From: an uncultured Bacteroidia bacterium
GTDB taxonomy: Bacteria; Bacteroidota; Bacteroidia; Bacteroidales; F082
Direction: 5' to 3'
Length of the DNA: 35,789 bases
NCBI GenBank assembly: GCA_902799345.1
Contig: CADBZW010000039.1
Span: 1 to 35,789 of the forward strand
In this document: positions 16,579 through 24,199 of the stretch, piece by piece
How the letters are laid out: each line of letters begins with the position of its first letter
Numbering within the stretch: the first letter of the stretch is position 1
Notes under the pieces: generated by a model
Databases searched by the model: none
The model's input: the letters and a program-made list of their open reading frames with translations, nothing else
What the model was told of the DNA's origin: nothing
Made by a program: the position numbers and the translations under genes

Positions 16579-18054
16579 ATGAAAACCACTAAAAAATACG
16601 GGTTCGACAACGAGAAATACCTCAAAATCCAATCAGAACACATCAAGGAACGCATCGCGAAATTCGGTGATAAGCTGTATCTCGAATTCGGCGGCAAGCT
16701 TTTCGACGACTTCCACGCCAGCCGTGTGCTGCCCGGCTTCCAGCCCGACAGTAAGCTGAAGATGCTCTCCCAACTGATTGACGTAGCCGAGATCATCATC
16801 GTCATCAGCGCCATCGACATTGAGAAGAACAAGGTGCGTGGCGACTTGGGCATCACCTACGATGTGGATGTGCTCCGCCTGCGCGAGGAGTTCATGAGCC
16901 GTGGTTTCATGGTGAACTCCGTGGTGGTGACCCACTACAACGGTCAGGCCAGCACCGACGCCTATCGTCAGCGTCTCGAGCGTATGGGCATCAAGGTGTA
17001 TTATCATCGCATCATCGAAGGGTATCCCAACAATGTCGCCCTCATCGACTCGGAGGAAGGCTTCGGCCGCAACGACTATGTGGAGACCACGCGTCCGCTG
17101 GTGGTAGTAACAGCCCCAGGTCCGGGTAGCGGCAAGATGGCCGTCTGCCTCAGCCAGCTCTACCACGAGAACAAACGTGGCATCAAGGCAGGCTACTCCA
17201 AGTTTGAGACCTTCCCCGTGTGGAACCTGCCGCTGAAGCACCCCGTCAACGTGGCCTACGAAGCCGCCACCGCCGACCTAAGCGACGTCAACATGATCGA
17301 CCCCTTCCATCTGGAAGCTTATGGTAAGACCGCTGTCAACTACAACCGCGACATCGAGATTTTCCCCGTGTTGAACGCCATCTTCGAGAGCATCTACGGA
17401 GAGAACCCCTACAAGTCGCCGACCGACATGGGCGTCAACATGGTGGGTTACTGCCTCAGCGACGATGCCGTGTGTTGCGAGGCCTCGAAGCAAGAGATCA
17501 TCCGCCGTTATTATACCGCTTTGTGCAATTTGGCCAAGGGCAAAGGCACCGAGAGCGAGGTGAACAAGATTGCGTTGTTGATGAAGCAGGCTCGTATCAG
17601 CACTGCCGACCGCAAGACCACCATCGCCGCCAAGGAACGCAGAGAAAAGGAAGGCGTGGCCTCTGCCGCCATCGAATTGGAAGACGGCACCATCATCACA
17701 GCCCACACCAGCGACCTGCTCGGCCCTAGCGCAGCCTTGATCCTGAATGCCACCAAACATATTGCAGGGATACCGCATGAGGTGAAACTCATCCCTCAGG
17801 CCATGATTGAGCCTATCCAGACCACCAAGGTGAACTACCTGCACGGTAGGAATCCACGTCTGCATACCGATGAGGTATTAGTGGCTCTCTCCATGCTCAG
17901 CCTCTGGGACGAGAACTGCAAGAAAGCCCTTGAATGTCTGCCGCAGCTGAAAGACTGTCAGGTGCATAGCACGGCGATGCTCAGCGAGGTAGACCAGAAG
18001 ATCTTCAAGAAACTGGGTATCGGCCTCACCTGCGACCCCGTGGCGAAGAAGTAA
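16579..18054 (+). CDS. DUF1846 family protein
   Basis: 491 residues, full-length member of DUF1846: it begins KYGFDNEKYLKIQSEHIKERI, has the segment FGGKLFDDFHASRVLPGFQPD, a glycine-rich, P-loop-like sequence TAPGPGSGKMA near residue 186, and the C-terminal part with NYLHGRNPRLHTDEVL. A nucleotide-binding, ATP-dependent role has been suggested for the family but I know of no confirmed reaction. Highly conserved, with codon use like the housekeeping neighbours. It has its own promoter and sits alone between a terminator and a convergent gene. Confidence 0.9.
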   Translation: MKTTKKYGFDNEKYLKIQSEHIKERIAKFGDKLYLEFGGKLFDDFHASRVLPGFQPDSKLKMLSQLIDVAEIIIVISAIDIEKNKVRGDLGITYDVDVLRLREEFMSRGFMVNSVVVTHYNGQASTDAYRQRLERMGIKVYYHRIIEGYPNNVALIDSEEGFGRNDYVETTRPLVVVTAPGPGSGKMAVCLSQLYHENKRGIKAGYSKFETFPVWNLPLKHPVNVAYEAATADLSDVNMIDPFHLEAYGKTAVNYNRDIEIFPVLNAIFESIYGENPYKSPTDMGVNMVGYCLSDDAVCCEASKQEIIRRYYTALCNLAKGKGTESEVNKIALLMKQARISTADRKTTIAAKERREKEGVASAAIELEDGTIITAHTSDLLGPSAALILNATKHIAGIPHEVKLIPQAMIEPIQTTKVNYLHGRNPRLHTDEVLVALSMLSLWDENCKKALECLPQLKDCQVHSTAMLSEVDQKIFKKLGIGLTCDPVAKK

Positions 18055-18059
18055 TATAG

Positions 18060-18128
18060 CTCTAACCGAATTAATCAGAAGTCATCCGAAACAAACTATC
18101 GGTTATTTTCGGTTCGGTTCGGTTAGAG
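18060..18128. repeat. 11-bp inverted repeat with TTCGG words between convergent genes
   Basis: CTCTAACCGAA (18060-18070) and TTCGGTTAGAG (18118-18128) are exact complements. The interior has iterated TTCGGTTCGGTT. It may serve as a bidirectional terminator, though there is no T run. Confidence 0.55.
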
Positions 18129-18134
18129 ATTAAT

Positions 18135-18770
18135 TCAAAAGTTTCTGATAGCCCTTACATAGAAGACTTGGTCTTTTATGGCTTCCATAACGACAATGCT
18201 GCTGTCTTGCTCGCGCAGGGCGGCAGCACTTCTTGTGCCCAGCTCGGTGCTCGACCAATAGGTTTTTTCCTCCAAAGTCGGATAGCCCAACGAATCAAGT
18301 GTGGCATTGACTGCCGCTTGGTTTTGTAGCAATTTGTTCAGCTCACCGCTCGAAGGCACAAACCATTGCCGTGACGTGATAAGGAAGTTCTGATGTACGA
18401 GGTGCCATGTGTTTCGCTGGTGGCTCCATCGTATGGCAGGGTAATGGCTCAGGTCGTAGTTTGCCATGAGGATGTTGGTGTTGCGCCAGCCGTCGTAAGG
18501 GTTGGTGGCTCCCGTTAGGCTGTTGACATAGTTGGTTTCGCACCAAGGCAAGTACGACTCTTCAAGGCTGACCATCAACCCATTGGAGGTGCCGTAAGTC
18601 AGAAACACAACCCCTTGCAAAGTGTCGTTGTGGAAATAATCGCCGATGTGATAAACAGAGCCTTCGTGATGGGGCAGGGGCGTGTCGCCACTCGCTGAAG
18701 GCGACTCGTACTTGTTGCATGCGGCAAGGACGGGCAAGAGAAAAAACACCAATAACCAATTCTTTCGCAT
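18135..18770 (-). CDS. small lipoprotein with DUF1566/Lcl-like C-terminus
   Basis: 211 residues from ATG 18770. The lipoprotein signal ends FFLLPVLAAC. The middle and end (WFVPSSGELNKLL, then YWSSTELGTRSAAALRE, ending VRAIRNF) have the pattern of DUF1566/Fibrobacter-type paralogous domains found in surface lipoproteins. Function unknown. The more upstream start at 18821 lies above the -7 box at 18787-18794 and is rejected. Confidence 0.72.
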   Translation of the reverse strand: MRKNWLLVFFLLPVLAACNKYESPSASGDTPLPHHEGSVYHIGDYFHNDTLQGVVFLTYGTSNGLMVSLEESYLPWCETNYVNSLTGATNPYDGWRNTNILMANYDLSHYPAIRWSHQRNTWHLVHQNFLITSRQWFVPSSGELNKLLQNQAAVNATLDSLGYPTLEEKTYWSSTELGTRSAAALREQDSSIVVMEAIKDQVFYVRAIRNF

Positions 18771-18786
18771 CGGGCTGATTTTTCGG

Positions 18787-18815
18787 CAAAGATAACAACA
18801 AATTCCATATTTTTG
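18787..18815. promoter_or_regulatory. divergent -7 boxes
   Basis: TATCTTTG on the minus strand (18787-18794) serves the small lipoprotein gene. TATTTTTG on the plus strand (18808-18815) serves the GH89 gene. They are back to back within 29 bp, so the two promoters probably compete. Both predict short leaders (about 10-20 nt). Confidence 0.55.
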
Positions 18816-18837
18816 CCTCAAGTAAAACCATTATCAA

Positions 18838-21066
18838 ATGAAAAAATTCTTTCTCATCACATTGTTGAGTTGTATGCTGTGCGTTTCCTGCACCGAAAAG
18901 GCTGAAACCGACCCCGAAGTCATCGCCATGCGCGGACTGGTGAACCGTGTCGTGCCTGAATATTCCGAAAACATTGTCCTAGAACGCCTCGAAAACGACA
19001 CTGTCGACCGTTTCGAGATTGAAACGCAGGGCAACAACCTCGTCATCCGTGGCAACAACGCCAACAGCATGGCTGTGGGCCTGAACCATTACCTGAAATA
19101 CTTCTGCAAAGCACAGTATTCCTGGTTTAAAGAAGAGCCTTTGCAGATTCCGAGTGTGATGCCCAAGGTATATCCAGCCGTCAGCTTGAGTGCTCGCGTG
19201 CCCGACCGTTTCTTCCTCAACTACTGCACTTTCGGTTACACCCTGCCTTGGTGGGACTGGTCGCAGTGGGAGCATTTCATCGACTGGATGGCGCTCAACG
19301 GCATTAATCTGCCTTTGGCCATTACGGGACAAGAATCCGTTTGGTACGAAGTGTGGAGCGACTTGGGCCTCACCGATGAGGAAATCCGCAGCTACTTCAC
19401 GGGTCCGGCGCACCTGCCTTGGCACCGTATGCAGAACATCGACCGCTGGGGTGGACCGCTGCCCATGTCGTGGCTCGAGAACCAAAAGGCCTTACAAAAG
19501 CAGATCGTGGCTCGTGAGCGTGAGTTGAATATGAAACCCGTGTTGCCAGGTTTCGCAGGTCACGTGCCGCCATGCATCACGAGGCTTTACCCCGATGCAC
19601 CTTTGGCTTCGTTAGGCGACTGGGCGGGCTTCGACAGCATCTGCTGGTGCAAGTTCCTCGACCCGCTCGACCCGTTGTACACCGATATCCAGAAGAGATT
19701 CATCGACAAGCAGACTGAGTTCTATGGCACCGACCATATCTATGGCATCGACATCTTCAACGAGCTCATCCCGCCGAGTTGGGAGCCTGAATACCTGAGT
19801 CGTGTGAGTCGGCAGGTCTATGAGTCGCTCGAAGCCGCCGACCCCGAAGCCAAATGGCTCGAGATGGCGTGGCTGTTCTGGAACGAGCGCCAATACTGGG
19901 AAGTCGACAATCGCATTGAGGCCTACATCACCTCCATGCCGAAAGACCGACACATCATGCTCGACTACTACTGTGAACGGCAACCCGTGTGGGAGCGCAC
20001 CAACGCCTACTATGGCGTGCCATACATTTGGTGCTATCTTGGCAACTTCGGCGGCAACTCCATGCTGGCAGGCAACCTTGACACGGTGAATGTGAGAATC
20101 GAAAGAGCCTTTGAAAGAGGTGGCGACAACTTCATCGGCATCGGCTCCACCTTGGAGGGCTTCGACTGCAACCCCTTCATGTATGAATATGTCTTTGAGA
20201 AGGCCTGGAACGACCCGCTCACCAAAGATGTGGACGCCTGGGTGAAGTGCCTCGCCGACCAACGTGCCGGTAAGGAAGACCCTGCCATGCGTGCCGCTTG
20301 GGCTCTGTTGGCCGATAGCGTATATAATAAGGTGTCGTCGCCGGGTCAGACCGTCCGTATCAACCAAAGGCCGACCATGGGTGACATTGATGAATACCGC
20401 CAGTATTACGTTGCTCCGACCTATAAATACAACAATATCACCTTGTTGGATGCCTTGGATGACCTTCTAGCTGCCGACTGTAACACGCGCACGCGTCACT
20501 TCGATGTGGTCAACATCACGAGGCAGTTGCTGGGCAACTATTTCAGCGACCTCTATGCCGATTATGTGAAGGCCTACCGTGAAGGCGACTACGAGACGTT
20601 GCATCAGATTGAGCAAACTATGACCAATATCCTTGACGATACAGATAAGATTTTGGCCACTGAAAGCGCTTTCCTTGTTGGTAGATGGATTCGTGACGCG
20701 AGGGCTATTGGCATCACGGAAGAGGACAAGGACTACTTCGAGAGTAACGCCCGTAACATCATCACCACATGGGGCGAGGAAGACGCTTTGCTCAACGAAT
20801 ATGCCAGCCGCGCCTGGGCGGGTCTCACTGCGACCTACTACGCTTACCGCTGGAAGGAGTTCTTCAAGGATGTGGATGCCGCCATCGACGCAGGTCAGCC
20901 TTTCGATGAAAAGGCCTACCACGAGCGCATCTGCAAGTACGAAGGCCAGTGGTGGCGTGAGCGCATTGGCACCTTCAGCGCCGAGCCTCAAGGCGACGGC
21001 GTGGCTTTGGCCAAAAACATTGTCGACAAATATCGCGCAGAACTTGAAGCTCGTTACAGAAAATAA
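18838..21066 (+). CDS. alpha-N-acetylglucosaminidase (GH89), lipoprotein
   Basis: 742 residues. The lipoprotein signal is MKKFFLITLLSCMLCVSC. The full GH89 (NAGLU) fold follows: a small N-terminal alpha/beta domain (about 20-110), then a TIM barrel opening with YCTFGYTLPWWDWSQWE and LPLAITGQE. The expected acid/base Glu is near 307 (DIFNELIPPSWE) and the nucleophile near 440 (GSTLEGFDCNP). The all-alpha C-terminal domain occupies about 480-742. It releases terminal alpha-GlcNAc, for example from mucin O-glycans or heparan fragments. This fits a host-glycan diet but no SusC/D pair is in the window. Confidence 0.93.
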   Translation: MKKFFLITLLSCMLCVSCTEKAETDPEVIAMRGLVNRVVPEYSENIVLERLENDTVDRFEIETQGNNLVIRGNNANSMAVGLNHYLKYFCKAQYSWFKEEPLQIPSVMPKVYPAVSLSARVPDRFFLNYCTFGYTLPWWDWSQWEHFIDWMALNGINLPLAITGQESVWYEVWSDLGLTDEEIRSYFTGPAHLPWHRMQNIDRWGGPLPMSWLENQKALQKQIVARERELNMKPVLPGFAGHVPPCITRLYPDAPLASLGDWAGFDSICWCKFLDPLDPLYTDIQKRFIDKQTEFYGTDHIYGIDIFNELIPPSWEPEYLSRVSRQVYESLEAADPEAKWLEMAWLFWNERQYWEVDNRIEAYITSMPKDRHIMLDYYCERQPVWERTNAYYGVPYIWCYLGNFGGNSMLAGNLDTVNVRIERAFERGGDNFIGIGSTLEGFDCNPFMYEYVFEKAWNDPLTKDVDAWVKCLADQRAGKEDPAMRAAWALLADSVYNKVSSPGQTVRINQRPTMGDIDEYRQYYVAPTYKYNNITLLDALDDLLAADCNTRTRHFDVVNITRQLLGNYFSDLYADYVKAYREGDYETLHQIEQTMTNILDDTDKILATESAFLVGRWIRDARAIGITEEDKDYFESNARNIITTWGEEDALLNEYASRAWAGLTATYYAYRWKEFFKDVDAAIDAGQPFDEKAYHERICKYEGQWWRERIGTFSAEPQGDGVALAKNIVDKYRAELEARYRK

Positions 21067-21133
21067 GGAGTCCCATAGGGACGACAAACCAATAAGCAGG
21101 CGACGTCAGTCCCTGCACTAAACACACACAGCC

Positions 21134-21613
21134 ATGAATATCACAGAACAAGACAAAGAATACATGCGCGAGGCCATCCGCCTCGCCAACGAAAGCGTGA
21201 AAAACGGCGGCGGTCCCTTCGGGGCCGTCATCGTGAAAGATGGAGAAATCGTCGCTGGCAGCTCGAACAGCGTGACCCGCGACAACGACCCCACCGCCCA
21301 TGCCGAGGTGAACACCATCCGTCAGGCCTGCCGCAAGTTGGGCACCTTCGACCTGTCGGACTGCGTCATCTACACCTCCTGCGAGCCTTGCCCCATGTGC
21401 CTCGGCGCCATCTATTGGGCGCATATCAAGCGCATCTACTACGGCAACACGAAAAAGGATGCTGCCGCCATCGACTTCGCCGACGACTTCATTTACAAGG
21501 AGTTAGAGCAGCATGTCGAAGAACGTGCCGTACCGCTCATCCCTTTGCTCCGCAATGAGGCCCTTGAAACTTTCCGTGCCTGGGAAGCGAAGCAAGATAA
21601 AGTGGAGTATTGA
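21134..21613 (+). CDS. nucleoside/guanine deaminase (cytidine-deaminase fold)
   Basis: 159 residues with the zinc-deaminase motifs HAE (TAHAEVNTIRQ, about residue 56) and PCxxC (SCEPCPMCLGAIYW, about 83-91). The C-terminal part (ADDFIYKEL, then ALETFRAWEAK) resembles Bacillus-type guanine deaminase more than TadA, so guanine to xanthine is the favoured reaction. It starts 67 bp after the GH89 gene; a short GTCCC-AT-GGGAC palindrome lies between them. Confidence 0.87.
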   Translation: MNITEQDKEYMREAIRLANESVKNGGGPFGAVIVKDGEIVAGSSNSVTRDNDPTAHAEVNTIRQACRKLGTFDLSDCVIYTSCEPCPMCLGAIYWAHIKRIYYGNTKKDAAAIDFADDFIYKELEQHVEERAVPLIPLLRNEALETFRAWEAKQDKVEY

Positions 21614-21637
21614 ATTATTGAAAAATTGTTATTTTTG
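21610..21637 (+). promoter_or_regulatory. promoter of the MNT gene
   Basis: TTG (21610-21612), 17 bp, TATTTTTG (21630-21637). Predicted leader about 15 nt. Confidence 0.5.
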
Positions 21638-21657
21638 CAGGCAGATAAGGTTTAAAA

Positions 21658-21957
21658 ATGGAAAAGCAACAATTACAACAGATTATTGTAGCGTACTTTG
21701 CAACACAGCCTGTGTTGAAAGCATGGTTGTTCGGCTCGTATGCCCGTGGCGAGCAGCGTGAGGACAGCGATGTGGATATCATGGTTGTGCTTGATAGTCA
21801 GGCTCATGTTGGTTTGTTCAAATTAAGTGGAATGCGACTTGATTTGCAAGACCTGCTTTCGCGAGAGGTTGATTTGGTAACTGAAAAAGGGCTTTTGCCG
21901 TTTGCTCGAGAGTCTGCCGAAAACGATAGAGTATTGCTTTATGAGAGAGCGAATTAA
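21658..21957 (+). CDS. minimal nucleotidyltransferase (MNT/MntA antitoxin-like)
   Basis: 99 residues with the MNT core G26-S27-Y-A-R-G and, nine residues on, D38-V-D40, the pol-beta-type metal site. In intact HEPN/MNT modules this protein AMPylates and neutralises the HepT RNase. The gene is complete and overlaps a HepT-like start by 17 bp, the normal arrangement, but that partner is only 26 codons long here. The protein is therefore either an orphan antitoxin or acts on a HepT elsewhere. Lower GC than the flanking enzyme genes. Confidence 0.88.
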   Translation: MEKQQLQQIIVAYFATQPVLKAWLFGSYARGEQREDSDVDIMVVLDSQAHVGLFKLSGMRLDLQDLLSREVDLVTEKGLLPFARESAENDRVLLYERAN

Positions 21958-22021
21958 AGATAAAATGCGTTTAGAGCATATTGAAACTGATTGGGAGGCT
22001 TGGGAAAACGAAATAGATTAA
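21941..22021 (+). pseudogene. truncated HepT (HEPN toxin) remnant
   Basis: ATG 21941, inside the end of the MNT gene, opens a frame MRERIKDKMRLEHI that looks like the N-terminus of HepT/DUF86 proteins. It then continues with ETDWEAWENEID and stops after 26 residues. HepT is normally about 110-140 residues with an RxxxxH RNase motif, absent here. The ending may be the native C-terminus after an internal deletion. Confidence 0.65.
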
Positions 22022-22045
22022 TAATGTTTGTTTTGAATTAATTAC

Positions 22046-22151
22046 TATCTTTGCAGCCGCAAATCCAGCCGCACCACGCTGAGATGAAGACGATGCGTTG
22101 ACATCAAGGCCGCTGCGGGAATCATAATCATCTGATCCGGAGGATATTCAA
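22046..22151 (+). promoter_or_regulatory. -7 box and long GC-rich leader of the hyd genes
   Basis: TATCTTTG at 22046-22053 predicts transcription from about 22060, giving a 90-nt leader, long for this genome. The leader contains CCGCA words (22057-22072) complementary to TGCGG (22115-22119), a GATG/CATC hairpin, and GAAT/ATTC pairing at 22120-22149. It ends in a clear Shine-Dalgarno, GGAGG, at 22139-22143. It may be structured; no known riboswitch class fits. Confidence 0.45.
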
Positions 22152-22340
22152 ATGGAAAGGAGAATAGGCTCAGTCCTTATTTATGTGGGAAACCAAGGCT
22201 TTCCCCGTGGTAATTACAGCATCATTTCCGTCATTTTCGAAGGCACCACCGATGAGATTGGTTCCCTCACGGGCCAGTTGGGCCGCATCGAAGGCATCGA
22301 GGTGAAGTCGGCGCTATTAAAAGGACGCGAGACTACGTGA
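22152..22340 (+). CDS. TM1266-type [FeFe]-hydrogenase system regulator, shortened
   Basis: 62 residues. The start (MERRIGSVLIYV) and the C-terminal half (IISVIFEGTTDEIGSLTGQLGRIEGIEVKSALLK) match the small ACT-like putative regulators found with HydEFG. Family members are about 80 residues; here the segment that should hold the first helix, between the first strand and GFPRGN, is missing. The frame is intact, so this is an in-frame internal loss or a minimal variant. The ATG has a good GGAGG Shine-Dalgarno. hydG follows after 98 bp of repeat DNA. Confidence 0.75.
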   Translation: MERRIGSVLIYVGNQGFPRGNYSIISVIFEGTTDEIGSLTGQLGRIEGIEVKSALLKGRETT

Positions 22341-22402
22341 CTGCGAGACTACGCGACGACAAAATGACTCGAAGTCCCGAAGTCCCGCGTCCCGAAGTCA
22401 AT
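22325..22402. repeat. opposed word array between regulator and hydG
   Basis: The left half repeats GACGCGAGACTAC-type words. The right half repeats CGAAGTCCCGAAGTCCCG. The right half reversed is an imperfect copy of the left. Same style and same words as 10276-10351. It overlaps the last codons of the regulator gene. Confidence 0.7.
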
Positions 22403-22438
22403 AACTGATAACTGAACAACTTAAAACTAAAAACTGAT

Positions 22439-23893
22439 ATGCAATTCCATCCCGAAAAATGTCGTATCCCCGACGAGCCTAACCGCCCGTTTATCTCCTC
22501 GGAAGAGATTTGGGACTACATCAACAACACCAAGAGCACTCCTGAGCGCGTGCACGAAATCATCCAAAAGTCGCTCGACAAGAACCGCCTGACGATGGAG
22601 GAGACCGCCGTCCTCGTCAACACCACCGACCCCGCGTTGGTGGAAGAGATCAAGGAAGGCGCGCGCGAACTGAAGCGCCGCATCTACGGCAACCGCATCG
22701 TGCTGTTCGCCCCGCTGTATGTGGGCAACTACTGCATCAACAACTGCAAATACTGTGGTTTCCGCTCTTCAAATAAGGAACAGGTGCGCACGACTTTGAC
22801 CGACGAAGAACTCATCCACAACGTGGAGGCTTTGGAGGACGACGGCCAGAAGCGCCTCATCCTCGTCTATGGCGAGTCGCCGAAATACTCGCCGGAGTAC
22901 ATCGCCCACACCGTGAAGGTGACCTATGCCACCAAGAAAGGCAAGGGCAGCATCCGCCGTGTCAACATCAACGCCGCTCCTTTGGATGTGGAAGGCTTCC
23001 GCACCGTGAAAGAGGCGGGCATCGGCACTTACCAGATCTTCCAGGAGACTTATTGCCCCGAAGTCTACAACGACTATCACCCGATTAATACCAAGAAGGG
23101 CGACTACAACTACCGCCTCACCGCCATGGACCGCGCCCAGCAGGCCGGCATCGACGACAACGGCCTCGGCATCCTCTTCGGCTTGTACGACTGGCGTTAC
23201 GAGGTGCTGGCCATGATTCGCCACACCAACCACTTGGAGGCTTGCTTCAACGTGGGTCCGCACACCATTTCGTTCCCCCGCATCAAGGACGCTTCGGGCC
23301 TCAACATCGACACGAAGTATTTCGTTGACGACGAGACCTTCGAGAAGATCATCGCCATCTTCCGTCTGGCTGTGCCTTACACGGGCATGATCCTAACCGC
23401 CCGCGAGGACGCCGCTTTCCGCGCCAAGGCTATCGAATACGGCATCTCGCAAATCGACGGTGGCACCAACCTGCAGATTGGCGACTACAAATACCACCAC
23501 GAGGAGGAGGAGAAGAACAGTGACAAGCAGGAAGACCAGAACCTCGACCGCGAACAGTTCAAGATCGGCGACGACCGCTCATTGGGCGACATCATTGACA
23601 AACTCCTCGATCACGACTTCATCCCGAGCTTCTGCACGGCTTGCTACCGTCTGGGTCGCACGGGCGAGCACTTCATGGAGTTCAGCGTGCCGGGCTTCAT
23701 CAAGCGTTACTGCACGCCCAATGCCATCCTCACCTTGAGCGAATACTTGGTGGACTACGCCACGCCCGATGTCGCAGCCAAAGGCTGGAAGTGTATCGAG
23801 AACAACTTCAAGAACGTCGACCCGAAGTTCTTGGACGAATTGAAGAGCCGTATCGAGCGCATCAAGAACGGTGAGAGAGACCTGTATTTCTAA
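22439..23893 (+). CDS. hydG: [FeFe]-hydrogenase H-cluster radical SAM maturase HydG
   Basis: 484 residues. HydG cleaves tyrosine to make the CO and CN ligands of the H-cluster. The radical-SAM cluster motif is CX3CX2C at Cys99, Cys103 and Cys106 (CINNCKYCGF). The HydG-specific second cluster site is CX2CX22C at Cys399, Cys402 and Cys425. These separate it from ThiH. Length and all six cysteines are right. A charged Glu/Lys/Gln-rich segment near 355-385 is a family-typical linker. hydE, hydF and the hydrogenase itself are not in the window, so the set is split across the genome. Confidence 0.95.
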   Translation: MQFHPEKCRIPDEPNRPFISSEEIWDYINNTKSTPERVHEIIQKSLDKNRLTMEETAVLVNTTDPALVEEIKEGARELKRRIYGNRIVLFAPLYVGNYCINNCKYCGFRSSNKEQVRTTLTDEELIHNVEALEDDGQKRLILVYGESPKYSPEYIAHTVKVTYATKKGKGSIRRVNINAAPLDVEGFRTVKEAGIGTYQIFQETYCPEVYNDYHPINTKKGDYNYRLTAMDRAQQAGIDDNGLGILFGLYDWRYEVLAMIRHTNHLEACFNVGPHTISFPRIKDASGLNIDTKYFVDDETFEKIIAIFRLAVPYTGMILTAREDAAFRAKAIEYGISQIDGGTNLQIGDYKYHHEEEEKNSDKQEDQNLDREQFKIGDDRSLGDIIDKLLDHDFIPSFCTACYRLGRTGEHFMEFSVPGFIKRYCTPNAILTLSEYLVDYATPDVAAKGWKCIENNFKNVDPKFLDELKSRIERIKNGERDLYF

Positions 23894-23933
23894 GGTTCAC
23901 GATTGCGCAAGATCGACTGCCCTCGAACCCTGG

Positions 23934-24020
23934 TGTCATTGCGGGCAAAGACCCGCAATCTCCTGAGCGGGAAGGGATGACCTTCTGCGTAGGAGATAGC
24001 GGATCAAGTCCGCTATGACG
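23934..24020. repeat. REPIN-like element, copy 3
   Basis: GTCAT, hairpin TGCGGGCAAAGACCCGCA, then ATCTCCTGAGC facing GCGTAGGAGAT, hairpin TAGCGGATCAAGTCCGCTA and TGACG. It lies 40 bp after hydG. Confidence 0.8.
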
Positions 24021-24081
24021 GGAAAAAGAAAAAAGGAAGTCATTCAAAGTTGATAGATTCCCCAAGATATTATTAGATAGT

Positions 24082-24114
24082 GAAAAAGCCTCTGCATAGA
24101 GCGGGGGCTTTCTT
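24082..24114 (+). terminator. terminator downstream of hydG
   Basis: Stem AAAGCCTCTGC (24085-24095) with GCGGGGGCTTT (24101-24111, two T-G pairs), then TCTTCGT. It closes the hyd transcript after the repeat element. Confidence 0.7.
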
Positions 24115-24137
24115 CGTATCAGCTCAAAAAATGTCAA

Positions 24138-24195
24138 AAATCGGCTCACATCTGCGCCGATTTGAAGGGTTTTTCTTATTTTTGTGAGCCGATTT
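24138..24195. promoter_or_regulatory. Fic gene promoter with 13-bp palindromic operator
   Basis: The -7 box TATTTTTG is at 24177-24184. Perfect 13-bp inverted arms, AAATCGGCTCACA (24138-24150) and TGTGAGCCGATTT (24183-24195), bracket the core promoter. A third half-site, GCGCCGATTTGAA (24154-24166), repeats GAGCCGATTTGAA (24186-24198) with one change at a 32-bp spacing. The layout suggests repression by a DNA-binding protein, plausibly the Fic protein's own winged-helix domain. Confidence 0.6.
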
Positions 24196-24199
24196 GAAA

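Noticed and set aside
21069..21081. GTCCC-AT-GGGAC palindrome after the GH89 gene as a terminator
   Set aside because: The stem is only five or six base pairs and has no T run after it.
22079..22141. TPP riboswitch-like words CTGAGAT and CTGATCCGGA before the hyd regulator
   Set aside because: In TPP aptamers the two boxes lie a short helix apart. Here about 45 extra bases separate them, the expected GGGGTGC/ACCC helix is missing, and the downstream genes are not thiamine genes.
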